Shown here: piece by piece, positions 28,063 to 36,977 of the stretch | How the letters are laid out: each line of letters begins with the position of its first letter | How positions within the stretch are numbered: the first letter of the stretch is position 1 | Source of the DNA: an uncultured bacterium | GTDB taxonomy: Bacteria > Bacteroidota > Bacteroidia > Bacteroidales > Muribaculaceae | Length of the DNA stretch: 64,000 bases | Assembly (NCBI GenBank): GCA_905214735.1 | Contig: CAJMNI010000009.1 | Coordinates: forward strand, 1 to 64,000 | Direction: 5' to 3' | Notes under the pieces: generated by a model | Seen by the model: only the letters and a program-made list of their open reading frames with translations | The model's database searches: none | What the model was told of the DNA's origin: nothing | Position numbers and translations under genes: made by a program

Positions 28063-28578
28063 CTATTTGATGACGACGATCTGACTTTTCACCACTCTCA
28101 TTTCGGAGGCGAACTGGGGGAAAGCCCTTTTCAGTTCGGCGATGGCAGCCTGGGCTTCGGCCTGGGTGCGGAAATTGCCGATTCTCGTATACCAGTTGGG
28201 AGAACTTGATGAAGTGTAAACCTGCCCGCGGTATTTGGGGAATCTGGCGGCGATGGCGTTGCCGCGCGCCTTGGCCCTTCGTTCAAGGGAATGCTGATTG
28301 CGGCCGTCGCTGAACACCTGAATGCGGAATCCGCTCATCTTGTTGATTCCGGGTCGCAGATGCTGCTCCTGCTTCTGGGGCTTCGACACCTGTTCGCGAA
28401 GCAGATCGTCGAGGATGCTTTGCGGGATGTCGATTGTCACGTTGCTGTCAGACTCCACCACGATCCTTTCAATCGCGTTGGCGGCCTGAGGCGCCGGTTC
28501 GGCGGGCGACTGAGCCGCAGCCGGAAGCATGAAGCTCCCGGCTATGGCTGCCGTTATGATTCTCTTGAATAGCTGCAT
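28063..28578 (-). CDS. SPOR domain-containing secreted protein
   Basis: 171 residues from the ATG at 28578, which starts a clear signal peptide (MQLFKRIITAAIAGSFMLPA). A longer in-frame reading into tpiA has no similarity and is rejected. A short linker with QSILDDLLREQV precedes a C-terminal SPOR domain at about 95-170 (FRIQVFSDGRNQHSLERRA, then WYTRIGNFRTQAEAQAAIAEL). SPOR domains bind denuded glycan strands of peptidoglycan at division sites. It sits 13 nt after tpiA and before folE, a linkage I recall from other Bacteroidales. Confidence 0.88.
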   Translation of the reverse strand: MQLFKRIITAAIAGSFMLPAAAQSPAEPAPQAANAIERIVVESDSNVTIDIPQSILDDLLREQVSKPQKQEQHLRPGINKMSGFRIQVFSDGRNQHSLERRAKARGNAIAARFPKYRGQVYTSSSSPNWYTRIGNFRTQAEAQAAIAELKRAFPQFASEMRVVKSQIVVIK

Positions 28579-28591
28579 GAGGGGGTATGAC

Positions 28592-29350
28592 TTATTTGTC
28601 GAAAGCCGAGATGATGCCGAGGAAGTCCTCAGCCTTGAGGGCAGCGCCACCGATGAGGCCGCCGTCGACGTCGGGCTTTGCGAAGAGTTCCTTGGCGTTG
28701 CCGGGCTTGCAGCTTCCGCCGTAAAGGATCGACGTGTTGTCGGCAACTTCCTTGCCATATTTTTCAGCGATCACGCTGCGGATGTGGGCGTGCATGTCCT
28801 GAGCCTGCTCGGCTGTGGCGGTCTTGCCGGTGCCGATGGCCCAAACGGGCTCGTAAGCCACAACGATCTTGGCGAAATCCTCGGTGGGGAGCTCGAAGAG
28901 AGCCTCTACCTGGCCTTTCACAACATCGTTGTATGTTCCGTTTTCGCGCTGCTCGAGAACCTCACCCACGCAGAAGATGGGCTTGAGACCGTTTTCAAGG
29001 GCGATTTTTGTCTTGGCAAGAAGCTGCTCGTTGTTCTCGCCGAAATATTGGCGACGCTCGCTGTGGCCGAGGATCACGTATTCCGCGCCGGTCGATTTCA
29101 CCATCGAAGCGCTGACTTCGCCGGTGTATGCGCCTTTGGCATGCTCCGAGCAGTTCTCCGCGCCGAGTTTCACGAGTTCGGGCTCGAGCACGGCGTTGAC
29201 CGATGTGAGATGGGTGAAAGGCACGCAGACAATAACCTCGCAGTTGGCTTTCTTGTCTTTGAGGAGGTTGTTGACGTTGTTGGCGAGTTCTACGCCCTCG
29301 TCGAGCGTTGTGTTCATTTTCCAGTTTCCTGCAACGATGTTCTTTCTCAT
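28592..29350 (-). CDS. tpiA: triosephosphate isomerase
   Basis: 252 residues, a complete TIM barrel. The catalytic residues are Lys11 (GNWKMN), His96 (ILGHSERR) and Glu167 ([12 protein letters not shown]), with the phosphate-binding GGS motif (YGGSCKPGN). It interconverts dihydroxyacetone phosphate and glyceraldehyde 3-phosphate. It leads the tpiA-SPOR-folE operon, with a promoter that overlaps the terminator of the upstream htrA-like gene. Confidence 0.97.
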   Translation of the reverse strand: MRKNIVAGNWKMNTTLDEGVELANNVNNLLKDKKANCEVIVCVPFTHLTSVNAVLEPELVKLGAENCSEHAKGAYTGEVSASMVKSTGAEYVILGHSERRQYFGENNEQLLAKTKIALENGLKPIFCVGEVLEQRENGTYNDVVKGQVEALFELPTEDFAKIVVAYEPVWAIGTGKTATAEQAQDMHAHIRSVIAEKYGKEVADNTSILYGGSCKPGNAKELFAKPDVDGGLIGGAALKAEDFLGIISAFDK

Positions 29351-29434
29351 TGTCTTAAGATTTTTTCTCTTAGCTTATGTCGGCAAGACGCCGGCCGCTG
29401 TTGACACGGTTGCGTCTGCCTTGGTTTCAAATTG

Positions 29435-29465
29435 CAAAATTAACACAAAAGGCCCGAAAATCAAA
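29435..29465 (-). promoter_or_regulatory. promoter of tpiA operon
   Basis: TTTG (29465-29462), 19 nt, TAATTTTG (29442-29435) on the minus strand. The -33 element lies inside the loop of the preceding terminator hairpin. Confidence 0.7.
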
Positions 29466-29476
29466 ATTTTCGGGCC
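29451..29476 (-). terminator. terminator after HtrA-like protease
   Basis: GGCCCGAAAAT (29451-29461) and its complement (29466-29476) form an 11-bp stem with a 4-nt loop. TTTTG follows on the minus strand. Confidence 0.75.
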
Positions 29477-29533
29477 TAAGAGTATGTCAAGTGTCTGTTT
29501 CAGCTTGTTTTCACGCTGACAGGATGGTCTGAA

Positions 29534-31051
29534 TCACTCGCCGAGGTTGACGGCGTAGTAGTATTTCTTGCCGGTGGGATAGACTCCGGTTAGGAACATC
29601 ACCTTGTCTTCGTCGGCGCTCTTCATGATCGTGTCGTAGATATATTCGACATCATCGGTGGAGCTTACGGGGGTGCCGTTGATGTCGGTGATCACAAAGC
29701 CGTCTTTCACTCCGGCGTCGCGGAATGCGCCTGCCTTAAGACCCTGCACCTGAACGCCGTTCGATATTCCGAGATGCTCTTTCTGCTCGGCGCTGAGTTT
29801 CATGAAGGCGCATCCGAGCTGCGAGAAGTCGCTCTTCTTGGTGAGAGAGGTGCTTCCCTGCGAGTTGCGGAGAGTGCCGGTCTTCTGGTATTTCTTGTTG
29901 TCGCGCACATAAGTGACGGTGATCTGCTCGCCGGGGCGGAACTTGTTGAGCTGTTCCACGAGTTCGGCGTGGTTGCGGATCTCGACACCGTTGATGGATG
30001 TGATTACGTCGTCTTCCTTAAGGCCGAGCTCCTTGGCGGTGCTCATGTCGTTGACGTCGGCGATGATGAATCCGGACTTCGTGGCTGTGATGCCTTTCTC
30101 TTTTGCGATCTTGGCGTCGAGCTCGGTTCCGGAGCAGCCGAGAACGGCACGTTGCACCGTACCATACTGGCGGATGTCGGCGATCACTTTCTTCACGATC
30201 GTTGTCGGGATTGCGAAGGAGAATCCGGAGTATGAGCCCGTGTTTGAATAGATTGCGGAGTTGATGCCGATGAGCTCGCCGCGAAGGTTCACGAGTGCGC
30301 CGCCGGAGTTGCCGGGATTGAGGGCTGCGTCGGTCTGGATGAACGATTCAATGGAGAGATTGCCGCCACGGTTGCTCTGTCCGAGCGAACGGGCCTTGGC
30401 GCTGACGATGCCGGCGGTCACGGTGGAGTTGAAGCCGAAGGGGTTGCCGACGGCAAGCACCCATTCGCCGACCTTCACATTCTCGGAGTCACCGAAAGTG
30501 ATGGGGGAGAGCCCTTTGGCGTCTACCTTGATGAGGGCGAGGTCGGAGGCTTCGTCGGTGCCGATGATCTTGGCGTCGTAGGTGGAGTTGTCGTTGAAGA
30601 GGACTTCGAGTTTGTCGGCGCCGTCAACCACATGGTTGTTGGTGACGATATAGCCGTCTTCCGATATGATCACGCCCGAGCCGAGGCCGCTCTGCACGGG
30701 TTCGGATTTCTTTTTCTGCTGGCGGGGCTGGCGCTGCTGTTGCTGGCCGCCCTGCGGGCCGAAGAAGAAGTCGAACATTCCGAAGGGGTCGTAGCCTCCC
30801 TGGTTGCCGTAGGGGTTCTGCTGGCGGGTGGTGTAGCTCTTGATGCAGACCACTGCGTTGACGGTCTTCTCGGCCGCCGTGGTGAAATCTGTCTCGAAGG
30901 CGGGCATCGTCGAACGAGTGGCGGGAGCCGCAGTGCGGATAAATCCGTTGTCGGGTGTTTCTGATGCTGCTTCTGTGGCGGCGTAGAGGTTGCCTGTGGC
31001 GAGAGTCGTCAACAGAAGGGCCGCGCTTAATTTCAAACCTTTCATTCGCAA
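29534..31051 (-). CDS. Do/HtrA family periplasmic serine protease
   Basis: 505 residues with a signal peptide (about 1-24). The catalytic triad is His140 (VTNNHVVDGA), Asp170 (ASDLALIKV) and Ser249 (NPGNSGGAL). An insertion rich in Gln, Gly and Phe precedes the protease core (about 78-118), corresponding to an extended LA loop. Two PDZ domains follow at about 310-390 and 410-500. It degrades or refolds misfolded envelope proteins. The gene stands alone between two terminators, just downstream of the Spy-like gene, so the two may share envelope-stress roles. Whether it is DegP- or DegQ-like cannot be decided here. Confidence 0.93.
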   Translation of the reverse strand: MRMKGLKLSAALLLTTLATGNLYAATEAASETPDNGFIRTAAPATRSTMPAFETDFTTAAEKTVNAVVCIKSYTTRQQNPYGNQGGYDPFGMFDFFFGPQGGQQQQRQPRQQKKKSEPVQSGLGSGVIISEDGYIVTNNHVVDGADKLEVLFNDNSTYDAKIIGTDEASDLALIKVDAKGLSPITFGDSENVKVGEWVLAVGNPFGFNSTVTAGIVSAKARSLGQSNRGGNLSIESFIQTDAALNPGNSGGALVNLRGELIGINSAIYSNTGSYSGFSFAIPTTIVKKVIADIRQYGTVQRAVLGCSGTELDAKIAKEKGITATKSGFIIADVNDMSTAKELGLKEDDVITSINGVEIRNHAELVEQLNKFRPGEQITVTYVRDNKKYQKTGTLRNSQGSTSLTKKSDFSQLGCAFMKLSAEQKEHLGISNGVQVQGLKAGAFRDAGVKDGFVITDINGTPVSSTDDVEYIYDTIMKSADEDKVMFLTGVYPTGKKYYYAVNLGE

Positions 31052-31216
31052 TATATATTTTTATGATTATTCTTTGTTGATGCCGGAGGTAGGTGCCGGA
31101 TAGATGGCTCTTTCCTGCCGATAGCTCCGTTATCGTTGTTTTGTTTACAAATTAAAGCAATAAAATATTATGATATTATATGGTTTAACATTAATTGTTA
31201 ATTTTAACAAAATTTT

Positions 31217-31256
31217 ACCCGATATGCGTGAAAAGGTTTCGCACGGCATATCGGGT
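31217..31256 (-). terminator. terminator after Spy-like gene
   Basis: ACCCGATATGC (31217-31227) pairs with GCATATCGGGT (31246-31256). The loop contains further partial pairing. AAAATTTTG follows on the minus strand. Confidence 0.65.
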
Positions 31257-31290
31257 AAGAAATTTATCTGATTGTCAAGAAGAATGGATA

Positions 31291-31857
31291 TCAATCCTTT
31301 TTATCTCGCCTGTCGGCTTTCTTAGCTTTGTCGCCTTTTCTTGCTTTGTCGGCTTTTCTTGCCTTGGGGCCTTTGGCTTTGTCAAATTTTCTGAATCCCT
31401 CGCCGCGGGGGCCGACAGCGTGACGCTGGGGCATCGTGGTGTAGTTATATTCGAGGAACTGGATATACTGCTCGTGGTTCAGAATGTTTTTGAGTTTGCC
31501 GAGATATTCCGCTCTTGCGTTGCAGGCGGCGTTGCGGCGTGCGTTTCTGACTGAATCGCGTTCTACGGGAGATTTCTTGCAGGCGGTGCGGGCCTCTTCG
31601 TTGAGTGCGGCGATTTTCGATTTCTGATCGGGAGTGAGGTTGAGCTGTTCGAACACGTCGGGACGCATTGCTTCGACGGGACGGGCGCTGACTATCCGTG
31701 CGCCTTCCGAGGCGGAGTTGAGTTTGCGGCCCTTGAACACAGGGGCTTCGACAGTGGTGGCCTCAGCTTCCGTGACCGATCTGATTTCCTGTGCCTGTGA
31801 ATTTACTGAAGAGAGGAGGATTGCTCCCAATGCAATTGCAAAAATCTGTTTTTTCAT
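31291..31857 (-). CDS. Spy/LTXXQ-like periplasmic protein with Lys-rich tail
   Basis: 188 residues with a signal peptide (about 1-22). The segment FEQLNLTPDQKSKIAALNEEA contains the LTxxQ motif of Spy/CpxP-type periplasmic chaperone-like proteins, with charged helices around it (residues 65-135). The last 40 residues alternate Lys/Ala/Asp/Arg (for example KARKADKARKGDKAKKADRR) and are strongly basic. That tail could bind the envelope, polyphosphate or nucleic acid, but nothing proves it. It lies upstream of the HtrA-like protease on the same strand, separated by a terminator. The family call is moderate. Confidence 0.65.
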   Translation of the reverse strand: MKKQIFAIALGAILLSSVNSQAQEIRSVTEAEATTVEAPVFKGRKLNSASEGARIVSARPVEAMRPDVFEQLNLTPDQKSKIAALNEEARTACKKSPVERDSVRNARRNAACNARAEYLGKLKNILNHEQYIQFLEYNYTTMPQRHAVGPRGEGFRKFDKAKGPKARKADKARKGDKAKKADRRDKKD

Positions 31858-31959
31858 TTCGTTTCTGTTTTAATTTGTTTTGTAATATTGACGCCTGAGC
31901 AATCATTAAGTTTAAGAATGCCCGATGCAAAAAATGTTAACAAATCCGTATAAATATTA

Positions 31960-31995
31960 CAGGGCCATCCGACCGCCAACAGGTCGATGGCCCTG
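31960..31995 (-). terminator. hairpin after GH26 gene
   Basis: CAGGGCCATC...GATGGCCCTG with inner CGACC/GGTCG gives about 14 bp with one bulge and a 7-nt loop. There is no strong T-run, but it lies 55 nt after the GH26 stop. Confidence 0.6.
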
Positions 31996-32049
31996 CAATA
32001 AAACGCTAATGCCTAAAAATTAAGCAGCTTAATTTATTCAGGATGTGCT

Positions 32050-33642
32050 TTATTTCAGGATGATTTTCTTGCCGTTGTGGATGTATAGGCCGGGTTGAGT
32101 GGGAGCTTGTACTCTCATTCCGCTGATGCTATACCATATATCCTCCGAAGTTTCCTGCACAGCATCGGATTTCACCGTGATGCCGGAAGGATCCATAGAC
32201 ATGTATTGCTGTTTGAGATCTTTCATCTCATTCATGGTCACGACATTCTCCTGTTCGAACCAGTCTTGCCACCAGTCGGAATTGGCATAGCTGTGGTTGT
32301 CGCCGAGTTTGTACTGATAGTGATACCAAGGCATCGCATAACTCCACTTCGCACCGGCTTCCCACTGGTCGCTTACATAGGGTGACGTGCCGCCACTATA
32401 TCCGCATTCGCTCAGAGCCACCATCTTGTGGGGATAATATGTGGTGAGATAGCGGAAATTGTAACTTGCGTCGTCAACGGAGTAGTTATAGAGGTCGCGG
32501 CCAATCATGTCGACATATTCGTCGCCGGGATACCAATCGTCGTCCTTCGTCTGCGAAGTCCAGACCCAGATCAGATTGTTGAGTCCGCGCTCGGCGAAGT
32601 AGTCAAACATCATTTTCCAGAGTTTCACGCAGGGTTCGGCTCCGTCGGCTCCCCACCAGAACCATGCCTTTCCGTCGCTATAGATGGTGCTGTTTCCGGC
32701 GGCTTCATGAAACGGTCGCCAGATCACCACGATCCCCTCATTCTGCAACAACTCCAGACGGTCGGCCACTTTTTCAAGGTCGGCGCGTACGAATTCATTC
32801 TCCCATGTGCCCTCCTTCACGGCGTTGGCGGCGGAGAAGGTTGTGCTCGGCGAACCGCCTCCGGGGGCGTAAAATCCCTCGAACACTGTGTTCTTGTTGT
32901 TGTCTTTCTTATAGGCTTCCCAGTCCGACTGGCTGTCGGGGGCTCGCCAGTGCCAGCAGATGGTGACAAGGCCTCCCATGTCCCACCATTCCTTCACCGG
33001 CGAAATGTCGCGATACGGTTCCCAGTCGTAGGTGAGGTGAATGAAGTCGAAGCCGTTGATGGCGGGATATTTTCCGGTCCACGCCTTTACGTAGCCGGCC
33101 TCTTTGTAGTTCCATTCCACTTCGGCCATGGAGCAGGAGATGCTTTTCTTTCCGTAGCAGTCGCGCAGAAGATCATAGATCTGACGTGTGGCAACTGATG
33201 CATCTGGATTGCAGAGGTCGTCATAACCTACTCGGGTATCCTCTTCGCGAGTGGTCTGCAGTGTTATCTTTTCGATCGTGTAGCCTGATCCACCGAACAT
33301 CAGGGTCTGGTTTTTGATCTGTTTGATAAGGCTTTCTGTCAGTTCGCAGCTGTAGTCACCGGTCACGGTAAACGAGTCGTAGGCCGGAGAGATAGCGGGC
33401 CAGCCGTTGGTCTTGGTGCGGATGAAACCCTTTGCGCCGTTCTTGACATTGCTTGTGTAGACATAGATCACGTCACCGGCAGCGACACCGGCCAGTTGCA
33501 TCGGGTCGACGGAGTTTTTGTCGCTCCAGTCGGCTTCAATCGGTCCTTCGAGCAGAGTGATTTCGCGCATTTCTGCAGCTTGCGCCGGCAGACACAGAGC
33601 CGCTGTAAAGGCCATAGATACCGTTAAGTTGAGTAATTTCAT
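32050..33642 (-). CDS. secreted GH26 beta-mannanase-like glycoside hydrolase
   Basis: 530 residues with a signal peptide (about 1-22). Residues 25-130 form a beta-rich N-terminal domain that looks like a carbohydrate-binding module. The catalytic domain follows, with the GH26 acid/base Glu313 (VIWRPFHEAAGN) and nucleophile Glu412 (VALSECGYSG). LIWVWTSQTKDDDWYPGDEYVD is a typical GH26 strand. The last 35 residues (WYSISGMRV, QPGLYIHNGKKIILK) are a sorting-type tail shared with other secreted proteins here. It probably cleaves beta-mannan or a related glycan outside the cell. It is downstream of the SusD-like gene on the same strand but has its own promoter. Confidence 0.88.
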   Translation of the reverse strand: MKLLNLTVSMAFTAALCLPAQAAEMREITLLEGPIEADWSDKNSVDPMQLAGVAAGDVIYVYTSNVKNGAKGFIRTKTNGWPAISPAYDSFTVTGDYSCELTESLIKQIKNQTLMFGGSGYTIEKITLQTTREEDTRVGYDDLCNPDASVATRQIYDLLRDCYGKKSISCSMAEVEWNYKEAGYVKAWTGKYPAINGFDFIHLTYDWEPYRDISPVKEWWDMGGLVTICWHWRAPDSQSDWEAYKKDNNKNTVFEGFYAPGGGSPSTTFSAANAVKEGTWENEFVRADLEKVADRLELLQNEGIVVIWRPFHEAAGNSTIYSDGKAWFWWGADGAEPCVKLWKMMFDYFAERGLNNLIWVWTSQTKDDDWYPGDEYVDMIGRDLYNYSVDDASYNFRYLTTYYPHKMVALSECGYSGGTSPYVSDQWEAGAKWSYAMPWYHYQYKLGDNHSYANSDWWQDWFEQENVVTMNEMKDLKQQYMSMDPSGITVKSDAVQETSEDIWYSISGMRVQAPTQPGLYIHNGKKIILK

Positions 33643-33692
33643 GATGGGTAATTATTAGATTGGTAAAATTGGCTAACTTCAATGTTTGCAGA

Positions 33693-33724
33693 CAAATTTA
33701 TTAAAAAAGAGCAAAACAGCCAAT
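33693..33724 (-). promoter_or_regulatory. promoter of GH26 gene
   Basis: TAAATTTG (33700-33693, minus), with ATTG 20 nt upstream at the -33 position (three of four bases). Confidence 0.5.
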
Positions 33725-33819
33725 TAAACCGCCACGGCTCGCTATCAAACACCAACCATCTGCCAATAAAGTATTATTCCCATCAGAGGCCGGCCGGTCT
33801 GCAGGAGGGACGAAAGATT

Positions 33820-33850
33820 GAGGGTGTTCCGGATTTTCCGGAACACCCTC
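33820..33850 (-). terminator. terminator after SusD-like gene
   Basis: A perfect 13-bp stem, GAGGGTGTTCCGG and its complement, with a 5-nt loop, 28 nt after the SusD-like stop. Confidence 0.7.
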
Positions 33851-33877
33851 GTTGTCGGTCAGATTATTTGTAGAGGA

Positions 33878-36358
33878 TTATCTGGCGATGAAGATCGGCT
33901 GCATCTCTTTCGAGGGGGCGTTCGAGTTCATTTCTTTGATTCGCTCTGTTTGCCGGCGGATGCTGTTTACCGTGGGGTTGGTTTGGTCACTTTCCTCGCG
34001 CAGTGCGGGAGTCTTTTCGGGTGCGGACTCGGAGGCCTCATATCCCGTCACACCTTTATAGCCCATCTTTTCGACGTCGATAAGGTTGTTCTGATTCACG
34101 TAGTAGCGGGGAACGGGGTAACGCCATCCGTTGCTTGCATCTGTAGCTACCTCCGGCTGATAGGAAGAGGGCCAGTTGCCCGAGTTGACGTCAGTGATAT
34201 TGTAGATGTTGCGCTTCAGAGGAAGATTCCAGCGTTTGGCGTCGAACCAGGAGTGGCCTTCGCCCCAGAGTTCGATGCGGCGGTATTTGCGGATCTCGTC
34301 GAAGAGAGCCTCGCCGGTGGCTGTGCAGGCATATTCGGAATCACGGGTGCTGTTTAGATCGGTGAGCAGCTTGCGTGCGGTAGCTTCGTCGCCGAGACGA
34401 TAGCATGCCTCCGCCTGGTCGAGAAGAGCCTCTTCCGCGCGCATGAAGCAGACGTCGCAACCGTCGCTCATAGATGCGTAATGCCTGGTGAGGAATTTCA
34501 GATTGGCCCCATAGGTGAAGGGCACATATTCGGCTACCGGAGAGTAAAATGCGTCGATTGCCTGGAAGGGAGGAAATGTGACTCCGGCAGGTTTGACGAT
34601 GCTGAAAGCCTTGGCCATTTTCTTTGAAAAATCGGTCCAGTCGTTGTTGAGCAAGTAGAACAGTTTTTCGGTGTTGACGTTACTGCTGTTGTACCATTGC
34701 TGGTCGGACGGGATCTGCGAGTTCAATGCTTTTGGGAAGAGGTCGTTGCGCATGGCAAACTGTTTTCTGCGGATGTCGGTTGCCGGAATCGAATTGTAAA
34801 GATCCTTGTCGATTGCGGCTGCGCCCAAGCTCCAATGGGCAGCGTAAGAGCCATTGCTGTTGTAATGCTCGCCGAATGCCCAGTGATATAAATCGGCTCC
34901 GAATTTGTCGGGATTGCCGGCTCTGTTTTCCTGAGCTCCCCAGATCCAGCTGTCGGCATGATCTATAAAGCCACCGAGAATCTCGTCGGAAGTAGAGAGA
35001 GGTTTATCCTTGAGGATGTCGGCCGAGAGCGTTTTCGCGCTGTTCCAGTCGTGGCGAAGCATCGCGACGCGCATCTTGACACCACGGGCCACGTTGATGT
35101 CGGGTTCGACGATATATTTGCGCTTGTAGTTTCTGCTTTTGAAGATTCCGATGGCTTCGTCAAGATCCATATAGCATCTGTCGGCGATATCCTTCATCGA
35201 AGCCGGAGCCTGATATTCGGTGTTGAATGTGATTTCAAGCGGTGCGCAGAGCACAGCGCCGTTGTTCGAATCCTCCCAGCGCGGACCATAAACGCGCATC
35301 AGGTTGAAATAAGCATTGGCGCGGAGAGTAAGCAGTTGGGCCTTGATAACATCCAGCTCTTCGGCAGCCATTGTTGCTTTGAACGGCTCCAGATTGTCAA
35401 GAATCCGGTTGGCGTAGGTTATTGTGGCATAGCAATATTCCCATCCATAACAAGCGAAGTAGGTTCTGCCATTCATTAATCCGGTCAGACCTGAAATGTT
35501 ATGATCGACATCTTCCGCAACGATAAGATTGGAGATATAGTCGTCGGAATGGCAATTGCCGTATATGTCCATTATCGATGCCTCGCCAGAAGGAGAGTGA
35601 TTCGATCCGAATCCTTCATTGCTGATGTATGCGTTTTTCTGCTCATATAGTGAATACAGTATATTTTGCATCGCTTTGCGTAGATACTCCGGTTCGGCTT
35701 CGAGTCTTGCGCTGAATGTCATATTGATCGGCTCATTGTTCATCTCCCATTCGAAATACCAAATATTAGGTTCTGTTTCATCCTTTTGGAAAGTTACGAT
35801 GTCTGCATTCATCCATCGCCGACTCTCCATATTTGTCGACTGATAGTTATAATTTTTATCCCATGCAAGCGGATAAAATTTCGACTGTACATAATGGACT
35901 GAACCCATATCTGGACAGGTATACGGATATTCCACTTCGCAATGGGGCACTTTACCATCGGGCACTTCGATTCTGAACGTATAGACTGTTCCGAATTCAC
36001 CGTCGATATGGTTTGCCACGACTTTGGCAGGTACGCGAGACTCTCTTGTGGATGATTGCATAACAGAGACCTTCACATCTTCTGCTGCGGTAAAGTCAAT
36101 ACCGTTCGTAACCGAACCGGGCTGGATGAAGTCAATTCGGCCGAGCTCGTTCATGTAATATCTTCCGTCTCCAGGTGTCCAAGTATTGTTATAAAACTGT
36201 GAGTAAACGAAATTGCTCGGTTCTGTATACTCTGAGAATATTCGATTCCCTTCCGGGGAAAAGAAATCCATTCGTGTATACTGGTCGTTGTTGTCGGCAG
36301 CGGCGGTGATAACCATCAATGCGGCAGCGGCAATCGGGAGAAAATATCTGATGTTCAT
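33878..36358 (-). CDS. SusD/RagB-like protein with extra N-terminal domain, no lipobox
   Basis: 826 residues, against about 500-650 for ordinary SusD proteins. The signal peptide (MNIRYFLPIAAAALMVITAA) has no lipobox cysteine, unlike typical surface-anchored SusD. Residues about 25-225 are an unrecognised beta-rich domain (YYMNELGRIDFIQPGSV, VYTFRIEVPDG). From about 228 the SusD helices begin (EPEYLRKAMQNILYSLYEQKN). They continue through LTLRANAYFNLMRVYGP and end in the classic RAEEALLDQAEACYRLGD and RRIELWGEGHSWFDAKRW. A polar tail of 60 residues closes the protein. It probably binds glycans at the outer surface or in the periplasm. It lies 12 nt after the small secreted gene at 36371 and upstream of GH26. 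No SusC-like transporter is present. Confidence 0.8.
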   Translation of the reverse strand: MNIRYFLPIAAAALMVITAAADNNDQYTRMDFFSPEGNRIFSEYTEPSNFVYSQFYNNTWTPGDGRYYMNELGRIDFIQPGSVTNGIDFTAAEDVKVSVMQSSTRESRVPAKVVANHIDGEFGTVYTFRIEVPDGKVPHCEVEYPYTCPDMGSVHYVQSKFYPLAWDKNYNYQSTNMESRRWMNADIVTFQKDETEPNIWYFEWEMNNEPINMTFSARLEAEPEYLRKAMQNILYSLYEQKNAYISNEGFGSNHSPSGEASIMDIYGNCHSDDYISNLIVAEDVDHNISGLTGLMNGRTYFACYGWEYCYATITYANRILDNLEPFKATMAAEELDVIKAQLLTLRANAYFNLMRVYGPRWEDSNNGAVLCAPLEITFNTEYQAPASMKDIADRCYMDLDEAIGIFKSRNYKRKYIVEPDINVARGVKMRVAMLRHDWNSAKTLSADILKDKPLSTSDEILGGFIDHADSWIWGAQENRAGNPDKFGADLYHWAFGEHYNSNGSYAAHWSLGAAAIDKDLYNSIPATDIRRKQFAMRNDLFPKALNSQIPSDQQWYNSSNVNTEKLFYLLNNDWTDFSKKMAKAFSIVKPAGVTFPPFQAIDAFYSPVAEYVPFTYGANLKFLTRHYASMSDGCDVCFMRAEEALLDQAEACYRLGDEATARKLLTDLNSTRDSEYACTATGEALFDEIRKYRRIELWGEGHSWFDAKRWNLPLKRNIYNITDVNSGNWPSSYQPEVATDASNGWRYPVPRYYVNQNNLIDVEKMGYKGVTGYEASESAPEKTPALREESDQTNPTVNSIRRQTERIKEMNSNAPSKEMQPIFIAR

Positions 36359-36370
36359 AGTTGATCGGTA

Positions 36371-36883
36371 TTATTTTGAAACAAGAATTTTGAAATTGGC
36401 CTCGCCGAATCTTATGATTCTGACGCCGGTGCCGAAGTCGCTTAAATTTACTGTCGTTTCAGTCGTTACGGAACGCTTCATGATAAGTGTGCCGTCGGGC
36501 GCGGCGATGCTGAGCATCGTTGATTGTTCAGGCGAAACAAGCGTTAGAACTCCATCTTTGCAGCTGCATTTTGCCGAGGGCTCCTCCATCACCGTTCCAA
36601 CCGCACCGGTGTCCGTGCGACGGAAGGATTTCATGCGCGAAACAGGCATTTCAAATACTTTTACGGGCTGGTAATCATCAGATCCAAAACCGTCATAAAT
36701 TACCGTCATAAGGTTGCCTGTCCCTTCTTCAGCCTCCACAACATGGTGGTAATATTGGCTTTCGTCTTCAAACTCGATTTCGACTTGCGTGTCGTCGGTC
36801 ATGGTTGCGGTGATCTTTAGGGGCTCCGCAAACAATCCTGCCGCTGCCGAAAGCATGACAAGAGCGGTAGTAATCTGTTTCAT
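36371..36883 (-). CDS. small secreted protein, unknown function, with sorting-type tail
   Basis: 170 residues with a signal peptide (about 1-19). I do not recognise the body. It has a beta-strand opening (LKITATMTDDTQVEIEF), a patch with two histidines (YYHHVVEAEE) and a basic mid-region (VSRMKSFRR). The final 60 residues read like the short C-terminal domain of other secreted proteins here (MLSIAAPDGTLIMKRSV, then GVRIIRFGEANFKILVSK). It is first in a two-gene operon with the SusD-like protein (12-nt gap), so a shared surface role is likely. Confidence 0.7.
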   Translation of the reverse strand: MKQITTALVMLSAAAGLFAEPLKITATMTDDTQVEIEFEDESQYYHHVVEAEEGTGNLMTVIYDGFGSDDYQPVKVFEMPVSRMKSFRRTDTGAVGTVMEEPSAKCSCKDGVLTLVSPEQSTMLSIAAPDGTLIMKRSVTTETTVNLSDFGTGVRIIRFGEANFKILVSK

Positions 36884-36940
36884 ATAAGGTCTATTTAGAA
36901 GTTGTTATATCGTTTTGCTTAAAATTCTGATATTATTTAG

Positions 36941-36977
36941 CAAAAATAAGAATAATAAATCAAAATATACCCCCCCC
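36941..36977 (-). promoter_or_regulatory. possible promoter with C8/G8 tract upstream of the SusD-like operon
   Basis: TATTTTTG (36948-36941, minus) fits the -7 consensus, 58 nt before the ATG at 36883. A run of eight G (36977-36970, minus) occupies the -33 position, 21 nt upstream, where TTTG is absent. A change of tract length would shift spacing or contacts. This is an inference from position only. Confidence 0.4.

Noticed and set aside
28579..28758. A 60-codon N-terminal extension of the SPOR protein into tpiA.
   Set aside because: The extension is out-of-frame tpiA sequence, and the ATG at 28578 starts a proper signal peptide.
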